Made by a program: the position numbers and the translations under genes. This document shows positions 52,444-62,432 of a stretch of DNA of 64,000 nucleotides, one piece after another. Origin of the DNA: Glutamicibacter sp. B1 (GTDB lineage Bacteria; Actinomycetota; Actinomycetes; Actinomycetales; Micrococcaceae); NCBI RefSeq assembly GCF_039602135.1, contig NZ_CP125942.1, positions 1,674,001 through 1,738,000 on the forward strand. The letters are read 5' to 3'. Under the pieces are notes generated by a model. That model made no database searches. It was given only the letters and a program-made list of their open reading frames with translations, and was not told where the DNA came from. Position 1 is the first letter of the stretch. The number at the start of each line of letters is the position of its first letter.

Positions 52444-53268
52444 GTGAATTGGTTTGAAGCAGCTTTCCTTGGATTGATCCAGGGCCTGACCGAGTTCCTC
52501 CCGATCTCGTCCTCGGCCCACCTACGTATCGTCGGCGAACTTTTGCCGAACGCTCAGGACCCCGGTGCGGCCTTTACGGCTATCACCCAGCTCGGAACCG
52601 AGACTGCGGTGATCGTGTTCTTCTGGCGTGACATTGTCAGAATTATTGGCGCTTGGGCTAAAGCCCTCGTCGGAAAAATTCCACACTCAGACCCGGACGC
52701 AAAAATGGGTTGGCTGATTATTGTCGGCTCGATCCCCATTGCGTTTTTGGGACTTTTACTCGAAAGCTACATCGACACGAACTTCCGGTCGCTGTGGATT
52801 GTGGCGACCACCCTGGTGGTCTTCGGCCTCTTCCTCGCGTTAGCCGATCACTACGGTAAGCAACAGCGCGGACTTGAAAAGCTCACGGTCAAGCACGGTA
52901 TTTTGTATGGTCTGGCACAGGCCATGGCCCTCATCCCTGGTGTATCGCGTTCCGGCGGTACGATCACTGCCGGTTTGCTTATGGGATACACCCGCGAAGC
53001 AGCAGCGCGCTACTCCTTCTTGTTGGCTATCCCCGCCGTCTACGCCTCGGGCCTGTACAAGTTTGTTAAGAGCTTGGATGAGCCAGGCGTGTACACCCTA
53101 GGACAGACCGGCGTAGCCACCGCAATCGCCTTCGTCGTCGGTTTCTTGATTGTTGGGTGGTTCTTGAAGTTTGTATCCACCCACTCGTACCGGTTCTTCG
53201 TTTGGTACCGTATTTTGCTGGGCCTCGTGCTCTTTGTTGCTCTGGGCTTTGGTCTGATCAACGCCTAA
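52444..53268 (+). CDS. uppP: Undecaprenyl-diphosphatase UppP (BacA)
   Basis: The 274-residue membrane protein dephosphorylates undecaprenyl pyrophosphate and so recycles the carrier for peptidoglycan synthesis. Both catalytic regions are visible: [14 protein letters not shown] near the N-terminus and [17 protein letters not shown] in the second half, with eight hydrophobic helices. The start is GTG at 52444 with AAGG directly in front, a tight spacing. It has a terminator after the stop and lies upstream of mshC. Confidence 0.93.
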   Translation: MNWFEAAFLGLIQGLTEFLPISSSAHLRIVGELLPNAQDPGAAFTAITQLGTETAVIVFFWRDIVRIIGAWAKALVGKIPHSDPDAKMGWLIIVGSIPIAFLGLLLESYIDTNFRSLWIVATTLVVFGLFLALADHYGKQQRGLEKLTVKHGILYGLAQAMALIPGVSRSGGTITAGLLMGYTREAAARYSFLLAIPAVYASGLYKFVKSLDEPGVYTLGQTGVATAIAFVVGFLIVGWFLKFVSTHSYRFFVWYRILLGLVLFVALGFGLINA

Positions 53269-53278
53269 ATTGAACGTT

Positions 53279-53315
53279 GTCAAGATGTCCGTGAAGCGTT
53301 TCACGGACATCTTGA
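53279..53315 (+). terminator. Terminator after uppP
   Basis: A perfect 17-bp stem (GTCAAGATGTCCGTGAA, 53279-53295, with 53299-53315) and GCG loop starts 11 bases after the stop. The T-tail is weak. Confidence 0.75.
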
Positions 53316-53396
53316 CGTTAACGGGAATAAACCTCGTCCTGCTTCACTTGGACTTAAAGGAAGAAAATCGTCGCATCTGCGAAAGGATGTACATCA

Positions 53397-54659
53397 GTGC
53401 ACGCGTGGAAAAATCCTGAGGTACCTCAGGTGGCTGGTTCAGCACCAATTTTGGAACTTTTTAATACCGCCACCGGAAACCTGCAGGCCACCGCACCTGC
53501 GGATGCGGCCAATACAGCCGCCAGCATGTACGTCTGCGGGATCACCCCGTACGACGCTACCCACATGGGGCATGCCTCCACCTACGTCACCTTTGATCTG
53601 GTACACCGCACCTGGTTAGACAACGGCCGTTCCGTGACCTACACCCAAAACATCACCGACGTTGATGACCCACTGCTAGAACGTGCCGAAGCTACGGGCG
53701 TGGATTGGCGCGACCTTGCTGAGCAGCAGGTACAGCTGTTCCGCGATGATATGGAAGCACTGAACGTGATTCCACCGCAAAATTATATTGGTGCTGTGGA
53801 ATCCATCGATTGGTTGGTACCCGTCGTAGAGCAACTGCTTGAGGCGGACTTGGCTTACCGTGTGCCCGCCGGCGCTGATGGGGTAGAAGGCGATATCTAC
53901 TTTGACACCTTTGCCGCTGAAAACGAGGCTTGGAAACTAGGGTCGGTGTCGAACTATGACCGCGAGACCATGCTGGGGTTCTTCGCTGAGCGTGGTGGCG
54001 ATCCACAACGTGTTGGTAAACGTGATGCCCTGGATCCATTACTTTGGCGAGCAGCCCGAGAAGGCGAACCATCCTGGGACGGCGGCAAGCTGGGGACCGG
54101 ACGCCCCGGATGGCACATTGAGTGTTCGGTGATCGCACGGAAAACCTTGCCAGCACCCTTCACTGTTCAAGGCGGCGGCTCTGACCTGATCTTCCCGCAC
54201 CACGAATTTTCTGCAGCTCACGCGGCGGCGAGCGACCACCAGGAACTTGCCCAAACTTACGTCCACACGGGCATGGTTGGCCTGGACGGTGAAAAGATGA
54301 GCAAGTCCTTAGGCAACTTGGTGCTTGTCTCTAAGCTTCGCGCCGCAGGAGTCGACCCTGTAGCCATTCGCGCTGTATTGCTATCCCAGCACTACCGCAC
54401 TAATTGGTTCTGGACCGACGAACTGCTCAACCTTGCACAACAACGCGTAGCCTCGTGGCGTGAACGTCTACAAGGTACCGGACTTGCTGAAGCCACCGCT
54501 TTGCTAGCAAGTATTCGCTCGCGTATGGCCAACGACCTTGACGCACCGGGCGCGTTGGACGCAATCGATCTGTGGGCCGCACAGCCCGCTGATGGTAGCG
54601 GTGATGGCGAGCAAGTGCTCCGCGATGGTTTTGACGCATTGCTTGGACTCAAGCTCTAA
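53397..54659 (+). CDS. mshC: Cysteine:glucosaminyl-inositol ligase MshC
   Basis: The 420-residue enzyme is a CysS-like class I ligase that joins cysteine to GlcN-inositol in mycothiol synthesis. Signatures are [16 protein letters not shown] (the zinc-Cys and HIGH-like region), [17 protein letters not shown], a GWHIECS segment and KMSKS in [11 protein letters not shown]. The TPYDAT variant distinguishes MshC from cysteinyl-tRNA synthetase (TVYD..H). The short C-terminal helical domain lacks the full anticodon-binding part, also fitting MshC. The GTG start is preceded by AAAGGA at 12 bases. It is convergent with the PAC2 gene. Confidence 0.93.
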   Translation: MHAWKNPEVPQVAGSAPILELFNTATGNLQATAPADAANTAASMYVCGITPYDATHMGHASTYVTFDLVHRTWLDNGRSVTYTQNITDVDDPLLERAEATGVDWRDLAEQQVQLFRDDMEALNVIPPQNYIGAVESIDWLVPVVEQLLEADLAYRVPAGADGVEGDIYFDTFAAENEAWKLGSVSNYDRETMLGFFAERGGDPQRVGKRDALDPLLWRAAREGEPSWDGGKLGTGRPGWHIECSVIARKTLPAPFTVQGGGSDLIFPHHEFSAAHAAASDHQELAQTYVHTGMVGLDGEKMSKSLGNLVLVSKLRAAGVDPVAIRAVLLSQHYRTNWFWTDELLNLAQQRVASWRERLQGTGLAEATALLASIRSRMANDLDAPGALDAIDLWAAQPADGSGDGEQVLRDGFDALLGLKL

Positions 54660-54690
54660 ACTCTCACCACACACGAATATAGTGACTGAC

Positions 54691-54727
54691 TCAGGGGTCG
54701 ACTTCAAATATCGAAGTCGGCCCCTGA
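54691..54727 (+). terminator. Terminator overlapping the PAC2 stop codon
   Basis: TCAGGGGTCGACTTC (54691-54705) pairs with GAAGTCGGCCCCTGA (54713-54727) with one wobble. The right arm and loop lie inside the last codons of the convergent PAC2 gene, whose stop is 54704-54706. Confidence 0.75.
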
Positions 54728-55612
54728 CCCGTCTTGCCGGAACTTTCCCCGGCGGCGCAGGTAACGTTCAAATTCTCGAGCAATAGATTCGCCACTGGCC
54801 TCAGGCAAGTCGCTGGTATCTGTCGCCTCTTCCAGTTGCTTCACATACTTGGCTACATCCGGGTCCGCAGCGGAGAGCTCATCCACACCGTGTTTCCAGG
54901 CCAGGGCATCTTCGCGTAATTGCTGATCTGCGACGGTGATGGGCAGTAACTCTTCGAGCATTTCGATCAGCGCCAGTTGGACCCGTGGGCTAGGGGACTG
55001 GGCCACATAGTGGGAAAGTTGTGCCCACAGCGCCATGCTGGGAATGCCGGCGCGGTCAAACTCGACGCCAAGAATCGAGGGGATACCGGACGGGCCATCA
55101 TAGTCCGAGGTCTCGATTTTGAAGTGTTCTTGAAGCCTGGCATCGTCACTGGATAGTGAGGTGGGGACAGGTCGTGTATGAGGCACATCCGCCTGGAGTG
55201 CTCCCAAAGTGAGTACGGCTTGTGCGTTATGTTTACGGGCTACCTCAATGATCTGTGCGCAGAAGGACTGCCATTTGAAAGTCGGTTCAAGCCCGAGGAC
55301 CACCAGTAGGTCCGCTGAGGCATGTGGCAACGCCAGCTTATAGATTTCGGTGCGTGGCCAATCAACCACCCGGCCCTGGGCGGTGCGGCGAGTCTTGGGC
55401 CGAGAGAACTGATAATCGTAAAAGTCATCAAGCCCGATGGTCGCAACATGCGCAAAGGTGTTTTCTTCGAGGACCAGTCTTAGCGCACCCGATGCCGCAG
55501 AGCCGGCGTCATTCCACCCTTCGAAGGCTGCCAGAACAATAGTGGGGCGAATCTCATGCTCGGTCCCAGCGATGTAACTATCTAGCGTTGGGGTGTGGAA
55601 ATCCTTGTTCAT
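54704..55612 (-). CDS. PAC2 family protein
   Basis: The 302-residue protein belongs to the PAC2 family (proteasome assembly chaperone 2 fold) common in actinobacteria. Typical segments are AAFEGWNDAGSAAS, ATIGLDDFYDYQFSRP, LVVLGLEPTFKWQSF and the C-terminal charged helix with EASGESIAREFERYLRRRG. Its function in bacteria is not established. It lies within 4 kb of the Pup genes, a location also seen in other actinobacteria, but no direct link is known. The gene's 3' end doubles as the mshC terminator. Confidence 0.85.
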   Translation of the reverse strand: MNKDFHTPTLDSYIAGTEHEIRPTIVLAAFEGWNDAGSAASGALRLVLEENTFAHVATIGLDDFYDYQFSRPKTRRTAQGRVVDWPRTEIYKLALPHASADLLVVLGLEPTFKWQSFCAQIIEVARKHNAQAVLTLGALQADVPHTRPVPTSLSSDDARLQEHFKIETSDYDGPSGIPSILGVEFDRAGIPSMALWAQLSHYVAQSPSPRVQLALIEMLEELLPITVADQQLREDALAWKHGVDELSAADPDVAKYVKQLEEATDTSDLPEASGESIAREFERYLRRRGKFRQDGSGADFDI

Positions 55613-55694
55613 CGAAAACTCCTATGCAGCGTTCTCGCCATGGACGTGGCTTGCCGAAGCGGCTTAGCCCCACTCTTCCATCTAGAATGGACTC

Positions 55695-56408
55695 ATGCCA
55701 AGCACCAGTTTTGACTTTGACTCCGGTCCAGACGCCAGATCACCGCAAGCGGTCCTCTGGGATATGGACGGCACGCTGATCGACACCGAGCCCTATTGGC
55801 TGGTCGCCGAGGCTGAACTGGTCGCCTCCCATGGTGGAACCTGGACTGAAGAGCAAGGCCTAGCCTTAGTCGGTAGCGCGCTACCTAATTCAGCCCGTGT
55901 TTTACAAGAAGCCGGCGTGCAATTGCCGGTGCGTGAAATCATCGACCTACTGAGCACTCAGGTGGTAGCCGGGCTACGCAAGGAAATCCCTTGGCGACCG
56001 GGTGCTCGTGAATTGTTAGCCGCCTGCAAAGCAGCGAACATTCCGCAGGCACTGGTGACGATGTCAGAGCGCAGCATCGTCAACGAGTTTTTGGATCAAT
56101 TGCCTGCCGGCACGTTCCAGGTTTCAGTCACCGGTGAAGAAGTAGCCAACGGCAAACCGGACCCAGAACCGTATCTCACCGGCTTGCGTTTGTTAGAAGA
56201 CGCTGCTGGTAATGAACTCAGCGCACAAAAGTGCATTGGATTCGAAGATTCGGTGCCGGGAATCGCTTCAGCTTCAGCAGCTGGATTGCACGCAGTGCTC
56301 GTACCCAACGCCACGGACCCTGGTGAGGGAAATTGGCGTCGAATAGCAAGCCTCGATGGCGTGGACGTTCAAGAAATGACTCGATGGTTGGTGCAGGTTA
56401 GCGCGTGA
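55695..56408 (+). CDS. HAD-superfamily hydrolase (phosphoglucomutase/phosphatase-like)
   Basis: The 237-residue protein has the HAD motifs: DMDGTLIDTEPYW (nucleophile Asp), SER after LVTM, and GFEDSVPGIASASAAG (final acidic pair). The cap inserted after motif 1 is helical, so it is a subfamily I enzyme of the beta-phosphoglucomutase/phosphatase type. The substrate cannot be read. A 55695 ATG in ATGCCAAGC starts the frame. The stop overlaps the next start by four bases (GTGA). Confidence 0.8.
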   Translation: MPSTSFDFDSGPDARSPQAVLWDMDGTLIDTEPYWLVAEAELVASHGGTWTEEQGLALVGSALPNSARVLQEAGVQLPVREIIDLLSTQVVAGLRKEIPWRPGARELLAACKAANIPQALVTMSERSIVNEFLDQLPAGTFQVSVTGEEVANGKPDPEPYLTGLRLLEDAAGNELSAQKCIGFEDSVPGIASASAAGLHAVLVPNATDPGEGNWRRIASLDGVDVQEMTRWLVQVSA

Positions 56409-57532
56409 GCGAAACTTCAGAAAAATCCCCCGGAATTAAACTAGGTCGTATCGGCGGAGTTCCGGTTTATCTCTCGAGCTCGTGGTTCATCATCACGGCC
56501 GTGATCACCGTTTCCATGGGACTGCAGCTTTCCCGTAGTCAGTGGATTCCGGGTCTGGGCGCATATGTTTTGGGCTTTGCCTGCGCGGTGGCGATCGCTA
56601 TAGCTGTACTCGTCCACGAAGTCGCTCACGCCATGACAGCTCGCGCTTTCAAATGGCCCGACGCGCATATCGTGCTTACACTCATGGGCGGTCACACCCA
56701 ATTTGGATCGTTTAAAGCCAAGCCTGGTGCCTCGCTGTGGGTTGCCTTGGCTGGTCCGGTATCCAATTTTGTGCTTGCCGGTGTGGGCTGGCTCGTTATT
56801 CAGAACCTTGAGCCAGGTATTTATTCGAAGTTGCTCCTTGACTTCTTCGTATACGCCAACCTGTTGCTCGGTGCGTTTAACGCGTTGCCCGGACTGCCGC
56901 TAGATGGTGGCCGACTGGTCGAATCAATTGTTTGGAAGGCCACCGGCTCCCAGTTCAAAGGCACTATTGCTTCTAGCTGGGTAGGCCGCGTCATCGCCGT
57001 GGGCGTTGTATTCTTCTTCGTTATTTACCCTTATTTGCGGGGTCAAGAAGTCCAAATCATCACGGCAGTGGTGGGTTTGATGGTGGCGATGTTTATGTGG
57101 CAAGCCACCACTGGGTTGATTGCCCACTCAAAGATGATGCTTAACCTACCAACCGTGATTGCTTCAGATCTGATGAAGCCTGCTTCTGCCATGCTGTCCC
57201 AGGTCACTGTGGCCGATGTTTTCGCCCGGTTGAACCAACGTGGTGGTGAAATCATTCTTGTTGACGCTAAGGGAATGCCAGTGGGCGTCGTTGACGCCCA
57301 AGCAATTTCACGGGTTAATCCTGCGCAGGCCACCGAAGTTCCCGCCTTGGCCGTAGCCAGGGCGTTGGGACAGGGCGCAATCGTGGCCGAAGACTCAGAT
57401 GGGCGGGCACTGATCGACTACCTCGTTACCGTGAGTTCGGCTGAATACGCCGTGATTAGTGGGCAAGGGCATGTGGTTGGTCTGCTGCATCAGCAGGATA
57501 TCGTCAACGCCGTGACCGGACGACGCAAGTAA
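56405..57532 (+). CDS. Site-2 protease family (M50) with CBS-like C-terminal region
   Basis: The 375-residue membrane metalloprotease has the zinc motif HEVAH (71-75) in a transmembrane helix and the second zinc/Asp motif NALPGLPLDGG (159-169). Six hydrophobic helices precede a cytoplasmic part (about 245-375) with CBS-pair features (ASDLMKPASAM, VILVDAKGMPVGVVD-type pattern). Rip3-type proteases of this class act by intramembrane proteolysis of regulators. It is conserved beside trmI and the Pup genes in actinobacteria. The start GTG overlaps the HAD gene stop. Confidence 0.88.
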   Translation: MSETSEKSPGIKLGRIGGVPVYLSSSWFIITAVITVSMGLQLSRSQWIPGLGAYVLGFACAVAIAIAVLVHEVAHAMTARAFKWPDAHIVLTLMGGHTQFGSFKAKPGASLWVALAGPVSNFVLAGVGWLVIQNLEPGIYSKLLLDFFVYANLLLGAFNALPGLPLDGGRLVESIVWKATGSQFKGTIASSWVGRVIAVGVVFFFVIYPYLRGQEVQIITAVVGLMVAMFMWQATTGLIAHSKMMLNLPTVIASDLMKPASAMLSQVTVADVFARLNQRGGEIILVDAKGMPVGVVDAQAISRVNPAQATEVPALAVARALGQGAIVAEDSDGRALIDYLVTVSSAEYAVISGQGHVVGLLHQQDIVNAVTGRRK

Positions 57533-57575
57533 ACTTTCAAAGACGGTATAGAGCATTAAGAAAAGGATCACACCA

Positions 57576-58631
57576 GTGAGCGAAGCCAAGATCCCGGCAC
57601 CCCACGGTGCGGCTGCCCGCCGCGGACCATTCCGCGTAGGCGACCGCGTACAGTTGACCGACGAAAAGCATCGTATCAACACCATTACCCTGCAAAACGG
57701 TGGGGAGTTCCACACGCATAAGGGAGTCCTGCCTCACGAGGCCATCATTGGACTGCCTGAAGGCTCAGTCATCGAGAATATCGATGGCTTCCGTTATCAG
57801 GCTCTTCGCCCGCTGGCTAAAGATTTTGTGCTTTCGATGCCACGTGGCGCCACCGTGGTGTATCCCAAAGATGCAGCTCAGATTGTTCAGTTTGGCGACA
57901 TCTTCCCAGGTGCCCGCGTCGTTGAAGCAGGCGTAGGTTCTGGCGCTTTGTCGATCTCACTGCTTCGTGCTGTAGGCGATGGAGGATTCCTGCATTCCTT
58001 TGAACGTCGTGAAGAGTTTGCTGACATTGCTCGAGGCAATGTTTCCACCGTGTTCGGCGGGGACCACCCTTCATGGCAGATCTCCATTGGGGATTTCCAA
58101 GACAAGGTTGTTGAGTTGGAGGAGCCAGGCAGTGTAGATCGAGTTGTCCTCGATATGCTTAGCCCATGGGAGTGCTTGGACGCGGTGGCAACGGTACTGG
58201 CACCAGGTGGAGTGTGGACCAACTACGTTTCCTCGGTGACCCAGATGTCACGCGTCGTCGAAGCTATTCGCGCCTCCGGCCAGTTCACCGAACCTGAGTG
58301 CTTCGAAACCCTGGTTCGCGGTTGGCACGTAGATGGTTTGGCAGTGCGTCCAGACCACCGCATGGTGGCCCACACCGCCTTCTTGATTACTTGCCGCCGA
58401 CTCGCTGATTCTGCTGATGGCATCCCTAAGGCCAAGCGCATCAAGGATCACTCTTACTCTGCTGAAGACTTGAGCGCGTGGACTAAAGATCACGATGAAG
58501 AAGAATGGACCGCAGAGGCGCTGGGCGAACGTGGTATTTCTGATAAGAAGCTACGTCGAGCTGCACGTGATGCGCACCAGGCCGTACGCGTGCGTGACGC
58601 GCAAGATTCTGAGACTGACTCAGAAGACTAA
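57576..58631 (+). CDS. trmI: tRNA (adenine-N1-)-methyltransferase TrmI
   Basis: The 351-residue enzyme methylates adenine 58 of the tRNA T-loop with SAM. Its SAM motif is EAGVGSGAL (117-125). It is preceded by the N-terminal beta domain (RGPFRVGDRVQLTDEKHR, PRGATVVYPKDAA) and followed by DRVVLDMLSPWECL and YVSSVTQMSRVVEA. The C-terminal 50-residue charged extension is less conserved. The start GTG is preceded by AAAAGGATC. In actinobacteria it usually lies next to the ARC ATPase gene, as here. Confidence 0.93.
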   Translation: MSEAKIPAPHGAAARRGPFRVGDRVQLTDEKHRINTITLQNGGEFHTHKGVLPHEAIIGLPEGSVIENIDGFRYQALRPLAKDFVLSMPRGATVVYPKDAAQIVQFGDIFPGARVVEAGVGSGALSISLLRAVGDGGFLHSFERREEFADIARGNVSTVFGGDHPSWQISIGDFQDKVVELEEPGSVDRVVLDMLSPWECLDAVATVLAPGGVWTNYVSSVTQMSRVVEAIRASGQFTEPECFETLVRGWHVDGLAVRPDHRMVAHTAFLITCRRLADSADGIPKAKRIKDHSYSAEDLSAWTKDHDEEEWTAEALGERGISDKKLRRAARDAHQAVRVRDAQDSETDSED

Positions 58632-58676
58632 GTTGATAAATTATCCATATACTGAGATGTAGCGTCTCAATATGTG

Positions 58677-58720
58677 ACTTCGGGCCCCGGGTGTTCTGCA
58701 CGCGGGGCCTGAAGTTCTTA
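58677..58720 (+). terminator. Terminator after trmI
   Basis: ACTTCGGGCCCCG (58677-58689) pairs with CGGGGCCTGAAGT (58703-58715, one wobble) and is followed by TCTTA. It separates trmI from the Pup locus. Confidence 0.8.
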
Positions 58721-58809
58721 GGATGGGACTAAGACGGCGCGCTGAGTGCCGGCAAAAACTTCACTGGCACTAAGAATGACCAGAGATGTTGAACGTGGGG
58801 AGTTGGAAC

Positions 58810-60492
58810 GTGAACGAAAATCACGAGGCAGAAAAATTGGCCGAACGGCTTCAGATGACCGAACGCCAGGTCAACGTGTTGCGCGACAAGAACCGCAACC
58901 TTGACAAGCAACTTGCCGGGCTCAGCGGAAACAACCAACGACTGGTCGCACTGCTCGAAACTACGCGCGAACAAATTATCAATTTAAAAGCAGCGCTGGA
59001 AAAAGACGGCGACACACCTTTTAGCTACGGCACCGTCGTCGCCAAACACCCACGCCGGCACCCAGAACCCGGAGCGGGCATCGAATCTACCGGTGTCCAA
59101 GCCGTCGACGTCATCTACTCTGGCCGAAAAATGCGTGTCACCGTCAGTCCACTCATGGACTTCGACGCTGTGCTTATCGGACAGCAGGTTTTGCTCAATG
59201 AAGCATTAGTTGTAGTTGCGAGTCTTGGATTCGAAGAAACCGGCGAACTAGTCACCGTCAAGGAATTGTTAGAAAACAATCTCGCTGTGGTCATGGCCCA
59301 CGCCGATGATCAGCGCGTGATCGAGCTAGCCGAACCTTTGCGCAAGATTCACCTGCGAGTTGGCGACCAGCTCACTATTGATTCTCGTAGCGGCATGGCT
59401 GTTAGCCGGGTGCAACTGACCGATATGCAGTCGTTGGTTCTTGAAGAAGTCCCAGAGATCTCATACTCCGATATCGGTGGCTTGAATTCGCAGATTGAGG
59501 CCATCAAAGACTCTGTCGAATTACCATTCACCCATCCTGAGTTGTACCGGGAGCACGGTCTGAGCGCGCCCAAGGGTATTTTGCTTTACGGGCCTCCAGG
59601 CTGTGGAAAGACGCTGATTGCCAAAGCAGTCGCTCATTCGCTGGCCCAGCGTGTTGTTGAACGTAAAGAAGGAACCAGCACACGAAGCTACTTCTTGAAC
59701 ATCAAGGGACCCGAGCTGCTGGACAAATACGTCGGTGAAACCGAACGACATATTCGACTGATCTTCGCCCGCGCCCGCGAAAAGGCGTTGCACGGGGATC
59801 CAGTCGTGGTGTTTTTCGACGAGATGGAAGCCCTGTTTAGGACTCGCGGAACGGGTGTGTCTTCGGATGTTGAAACGACTATCGTTCCTCAGCTTTTGGC
59901 GGAAATTGATGGTGTAGAACGACTGGACAACGTCATCGTCATCGGCGCATCAAACCGAGAAGACATGATTGACCCAGCCATCTTGCGCCCAGGTCGATTG
60001 GACGTGAAGATTAAGATTCGCCGTCCAGATGCCCAAGGCGCCACCGAAATCTTCAGCAAGTATCTGACCACTGAACTGCCGTTACACGAACAAGAATTAG
60101 CCGCCGATGCGGGCAACGCAGAAGCGTCTATTCGCCGGATGATCGATTCCACCGTTGCTGCAATGTACTCCACGGAACGCATCAATGAGTTCTTAGAGGT
60201 CACCTACGTCACCGGAGCAAGCGAGATCCTCTACTTCAAGGATTTCGCTTCCGGAGCCGTGATTCACAACATCGTTGACCGCGCCAAGAAACACGCCATC
60301 AAGGCACTGATCACCAATGACGAACGTGGTCTGAAAATGGAGTACCTGCTGCGTGCGGTGCGAGAAGAATTTGCCGAACACGAAGACATGCCGAACACCA
60401 CTAACCCTGATGACTGGGCCCGTATTTCTGGTCGTAAGGGTGAACGAATCAGCAATATTCGCTCCCTGGTCAACCGTCAGGCAGCATCATGA
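58810..60492 (+). CDS. arc: Proteasome-type AAA ATPase ARC/Mpa without the C-terminal docking motif
   Basis: The 560-residue protein unfolds pupylated proteins as a hexamer in the cytosol. It has an N-terminal coiled coil (about 1-75), the interdomain OB-fold region, and an AAA domain with Walker A GPPGCGKT (261-268) and Walker B VVVFFDE (332-338). The SRH reads [11 protein letters not shown]. In M. tuberculosis Mpa the tail ends in a Tyr-containing QYL motif that docks on the 20S core; this one ends ...[12 protein letters not shown] 58810 is preferred because GGGGAG stands seven bases upstream; an ATG at 58786 adds eight residues. Its stop overlaps dop by four bases. Confidence 0.9.
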   Translation: MNENHEAEKLAERLQMTERQVNVLRDKNRNLDKQLAGLSGNNQRLVALLETTREQIINLKAALEKDGDTPFSYGTVVAKHPRRHPEPGAGIESTGVQAVDVIYSGRKMRVTVSPLMDFDAVLIGQQVLLNEALVVVASLGFEETGELVTVKELLENNLAVVMAHADDQRVIELAEPLRKIHLRVGDQLTIDSRSGMAVSRVQLTDMQSLVLEEVPEISYSDIGGLNSQIEAIKDSVELPFTHPELYREHGLSAPKGILLYGPPGCGKTLIAKAVAHSLAQRVVERKEGTSTRSYFLNIKGPELLDKYVGETERHIRLIFARAREKALHGDPVVVFFDEMEALFRTRGTGVSSDVETTIVPQLLAEIDGVERLDNVIVIGASNREDMIDPAILRPGRLDVKIKIRRPDAQGATEIFSKYLTTELPLHEQELAADAGNAEASIRRMIDSTVAAMYSTERINEFLEVTYVTGASEILYFKDFASGAVIHNIVDRAKKHAIKALITNDERGLKMEYLLRAVREEFAEHEDMPNTTNPDDWARISGRKGERISNIRSLVNRQAAS

Positions 60493-62105
60493 GCGCGCGT
60501 CGGCTTGTAGGATTAGAGACCGAGTACGGTGTCATCCGCCCGCAGATGCCCAAAGCGAATGCCACGGTGCTTTCGGCTCAAATTGTCGATGCCTATGCAC
60601 AACTAGTTGCTGAGCAAAGCTCCACCGCAACTGCAGCTCGCTGGGACTATGCCGACGAGACTCCTTTGCTGGATGCCCGTGGCTTTGAAATGCAGCGTAG
60701 CAAGGCCCATCCGAGTCAGCTAACTGACGCAGAACCAGAACTTGAAGAACCCGGCATCTGGACCGCGGAATCCATTGCGCTCGACGGTAACGACGCCCGG
60801 GTGGGATCAACTCTGTATCAAGAGAAAGACTCCACCGATGTTGTCATGAACATGGTTCTTGGCAACGGTGCACGGCTGTACGTGGATCACGCTCACCCTG
60901 AATACTCCAGCCCTGAATCACTCACGCCACGCGATGCTGTTCTTTGGGATCAAGCCGGCGATGAAGTCATGCGCAGGGCGGCTCAAACTGCCCAGCGTAT
61001 GGGCAGTGGCGAGCTATTGCTCTACAAAAACAACACGGATAACAAGTCGGTATCTTACGGTGCCCACGAAAACTATTTGGTCCCTCGATCTATCGAATTC
61101 TCCTCGATCGTCAGTGGCATGACTCCGTTCTTTGTTAGTAGGCAAATCTTCTGCGGTGCCGGACGTGTAGGCCGTGGCATGCTCAACGAACGCGCCGAGT
61201 TTCAGATTTCGCAGCGCGCAGATTTTTTTGAGGCTGAAGTCGGATTGGAAACGACGATTAATCGTCCAATCATCAACACGCGCGATGAGCCACACGCCAA
61301 TTGGGACAAATATCGTCGCCTTCACGTGATCATTGGTGACGCTAATCTAGGACAAATTTCCACCCTGCTCAGGGTTGGCACCACTAATTTGGTCCTGTCT
61401 CTGATCGAAGCGAACATGGCCCCTGCCCTTGAGCTGGTCGAACCAGTTCTAGCCCTGCAACAGATTAGCCACGATCCGAGCCTCACAACGCGCGTAAAAT
61501 TCCGCGGTGGAATCGAGCTATCGGCCATTGAAATCCAACGGCTCTACCTTGAAGCCAGTGAAAAATATTGTGCGCAGCGCGGTATTGATGATCCTGACAC
61601 GACCGAAATCCTGACTCGATGGGCTCAAATCCTTGACGTGCTCGAACGTGACCCGTTGGAAGCCGCAGACCAGATTGATTGGATCGCGAAGTACAAACTC
61701 ATCAGTGGCTTTACCGAACGTCATCAGCTCACACTGGCTGATCCGCGCGTCGCCATGATGGATTTGCAATGGGCAGATTTGCGCACCGATAAGGGGCTGT
61801 ACTACCGGTTAGCTGCCCGTGGTGCGATCAAGACCCTCTTTAGCCAAGAAGAAATCAACCAAGCAGTCGCCACCCCACCGGGGGACACGCGTGCGTACCT
61901 GCGAGGAATGGCTCTTCAACGCTATGCCCCGTATGTGGTGGCGGCTAACTGGGACGCGTTGTCCTTTGCAGTTCCAGGAGCACGTCAGATTAGCCGATTC
62001 CATATGTCTGAGCCTCTCGAAGGAACTCGTCAAAGCGTAGGAGACCTCTTCGATGCCAATATGGAGATTTCAGAATTTATCGATGAATTGGCGAGGCGCA
62101 AGTAA
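60489..62105 (+). CDS. dop: Deamidase/depupylase of Pup, Dop
   Basis: The 538-residue enzyme is a glutamine-synthetase-like protein that deamidates Pup's C-terminal Gln and removes Pup from proteins. It has the opening [15 protein letters not shown], the catalytic Asp133 in [26 protein letters not shown] and the [20 protein letters not shown] region. The C-terminus is DELARRK. It is the paralogue of PafA encoded 330 bases after its stop. The ATG sits within the end of the ATPase gene, so the two are coupled. Confidence 0.93.
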   Translation: MSARRLVGLETEYGVIRPQMPKANATVLSAQIVDAYAQLVAEQSSTATAARWDYADETPLLDARGFEMQRSKAHPSQLTDAEPELEEPGIWTAESIALDGNDARVGSTLYQEKDSTDVVMNMVLGNGARLYVDHAHPEYSSPESLTPRDAVLWDQAGDEVMRRAAQTAQRMGSGELLLYKNNTDNKSVSYGAHENYLVPRSIEFSSIVSGMTPFFVSRQIFCGAGRVGRGMLNERAEFQISQRADFFEAEVGLETTINRPIINTRDEPHANWDKYRRLHVIIGDANLGQISTLLRVGTTNLVLSLIEANMAPALELVEPVLALQQISHDPSLTTRVKFRGGIELSAIEIQRLYLEASEKYCAQRGIDDPDTTEILTRWAQILDVLERDPLEAADQIDWIAKYKLISGFTERHQLTLADPRVAMMDLQWADLRTDKGLYYRLAARGAIKTLFSQEEINQAVATPPGDTRAYLRGMALQRYAPYVVAANWDALSFAVPGARQISRFHMSEPLEGTRQSVGDLFDANMEISEFIDELARRK

Positions 62106-62170
62106 ACAGCGCAGAATAGGTATGAGTCTCAGTACCTAATTCTGAGATTCAATAATTTTAGGAGATCAAG

Positions 62171-62356
62171 ATGACTCAGGAAAGCTTCTCAGCTCGCCGC
62201 AACACCCAGGACCAGGCAACAGAGACCGAGCAGGTGCAGGTCAACACCACGGGTCAGTCCGCAGGGGTTGATGACCTGCTCGATGAAATCGACTCGGTTC
62301 TCGAGTCCAATGCCGAGGAATTCGTCCGCGGCTTCGTCCAAAAGGGCGGTCAGTAA
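62171..62356 (+). CDS. pup: Prokaryotic ubiquitin-like protein Pup
   Basis: The 61-residue protein is disordered and acidic, with the conserved C-terminal half DDLLDEIDSVLESNAEEFVRGFVQKGGQ in abridged form: DLLDEIDSVLESNAEEF then VRGFVQKGGQ. The end is GGQ, so Dop must deamidate Gln to Glu before PafA can couple it to lysines. The AGGAG ribosome binding site lies 8 bases upstream. A hairpin follows the stop, and pafA begins 76 bases on. In mycobacteria prcB and prcA follow pup at this place; here they are absent. Confidence 0.97.
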   Translation: MTQESFSARRNTQDQATETEQVQVNTTGQSAGVDDLLDEIDSVLESNAEEFVRGFVQKGGQ

Positions 62357-62357
62357 A

Positions 62358-62383
62358 AATACTGCGTTAACAACGCAGGTATT
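62358..62383 (+). terminator. Short hairpin between pup and pafA
   Basis: AATAC-TGCGTT (62358-62368) pairs with AACGCA-G-GTATT (62372-62383) with a one-base bulge. It sits two bases after the pup stop. No T-run follows, so it may be partial. Confidence 0.5.
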
Positions 62384-62432
62384 CACTGGCACTAGACAAG
62401 GCAACGCCGCAGGCGAGGGGAAGTAGCAACGC

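Noticed and set aside
62357..62432. Looked for prcB/prcA between pup and pafA
   Set aside because: Only 76 bases separate the genes; nothing of the proteasome is present, not even a remnant.
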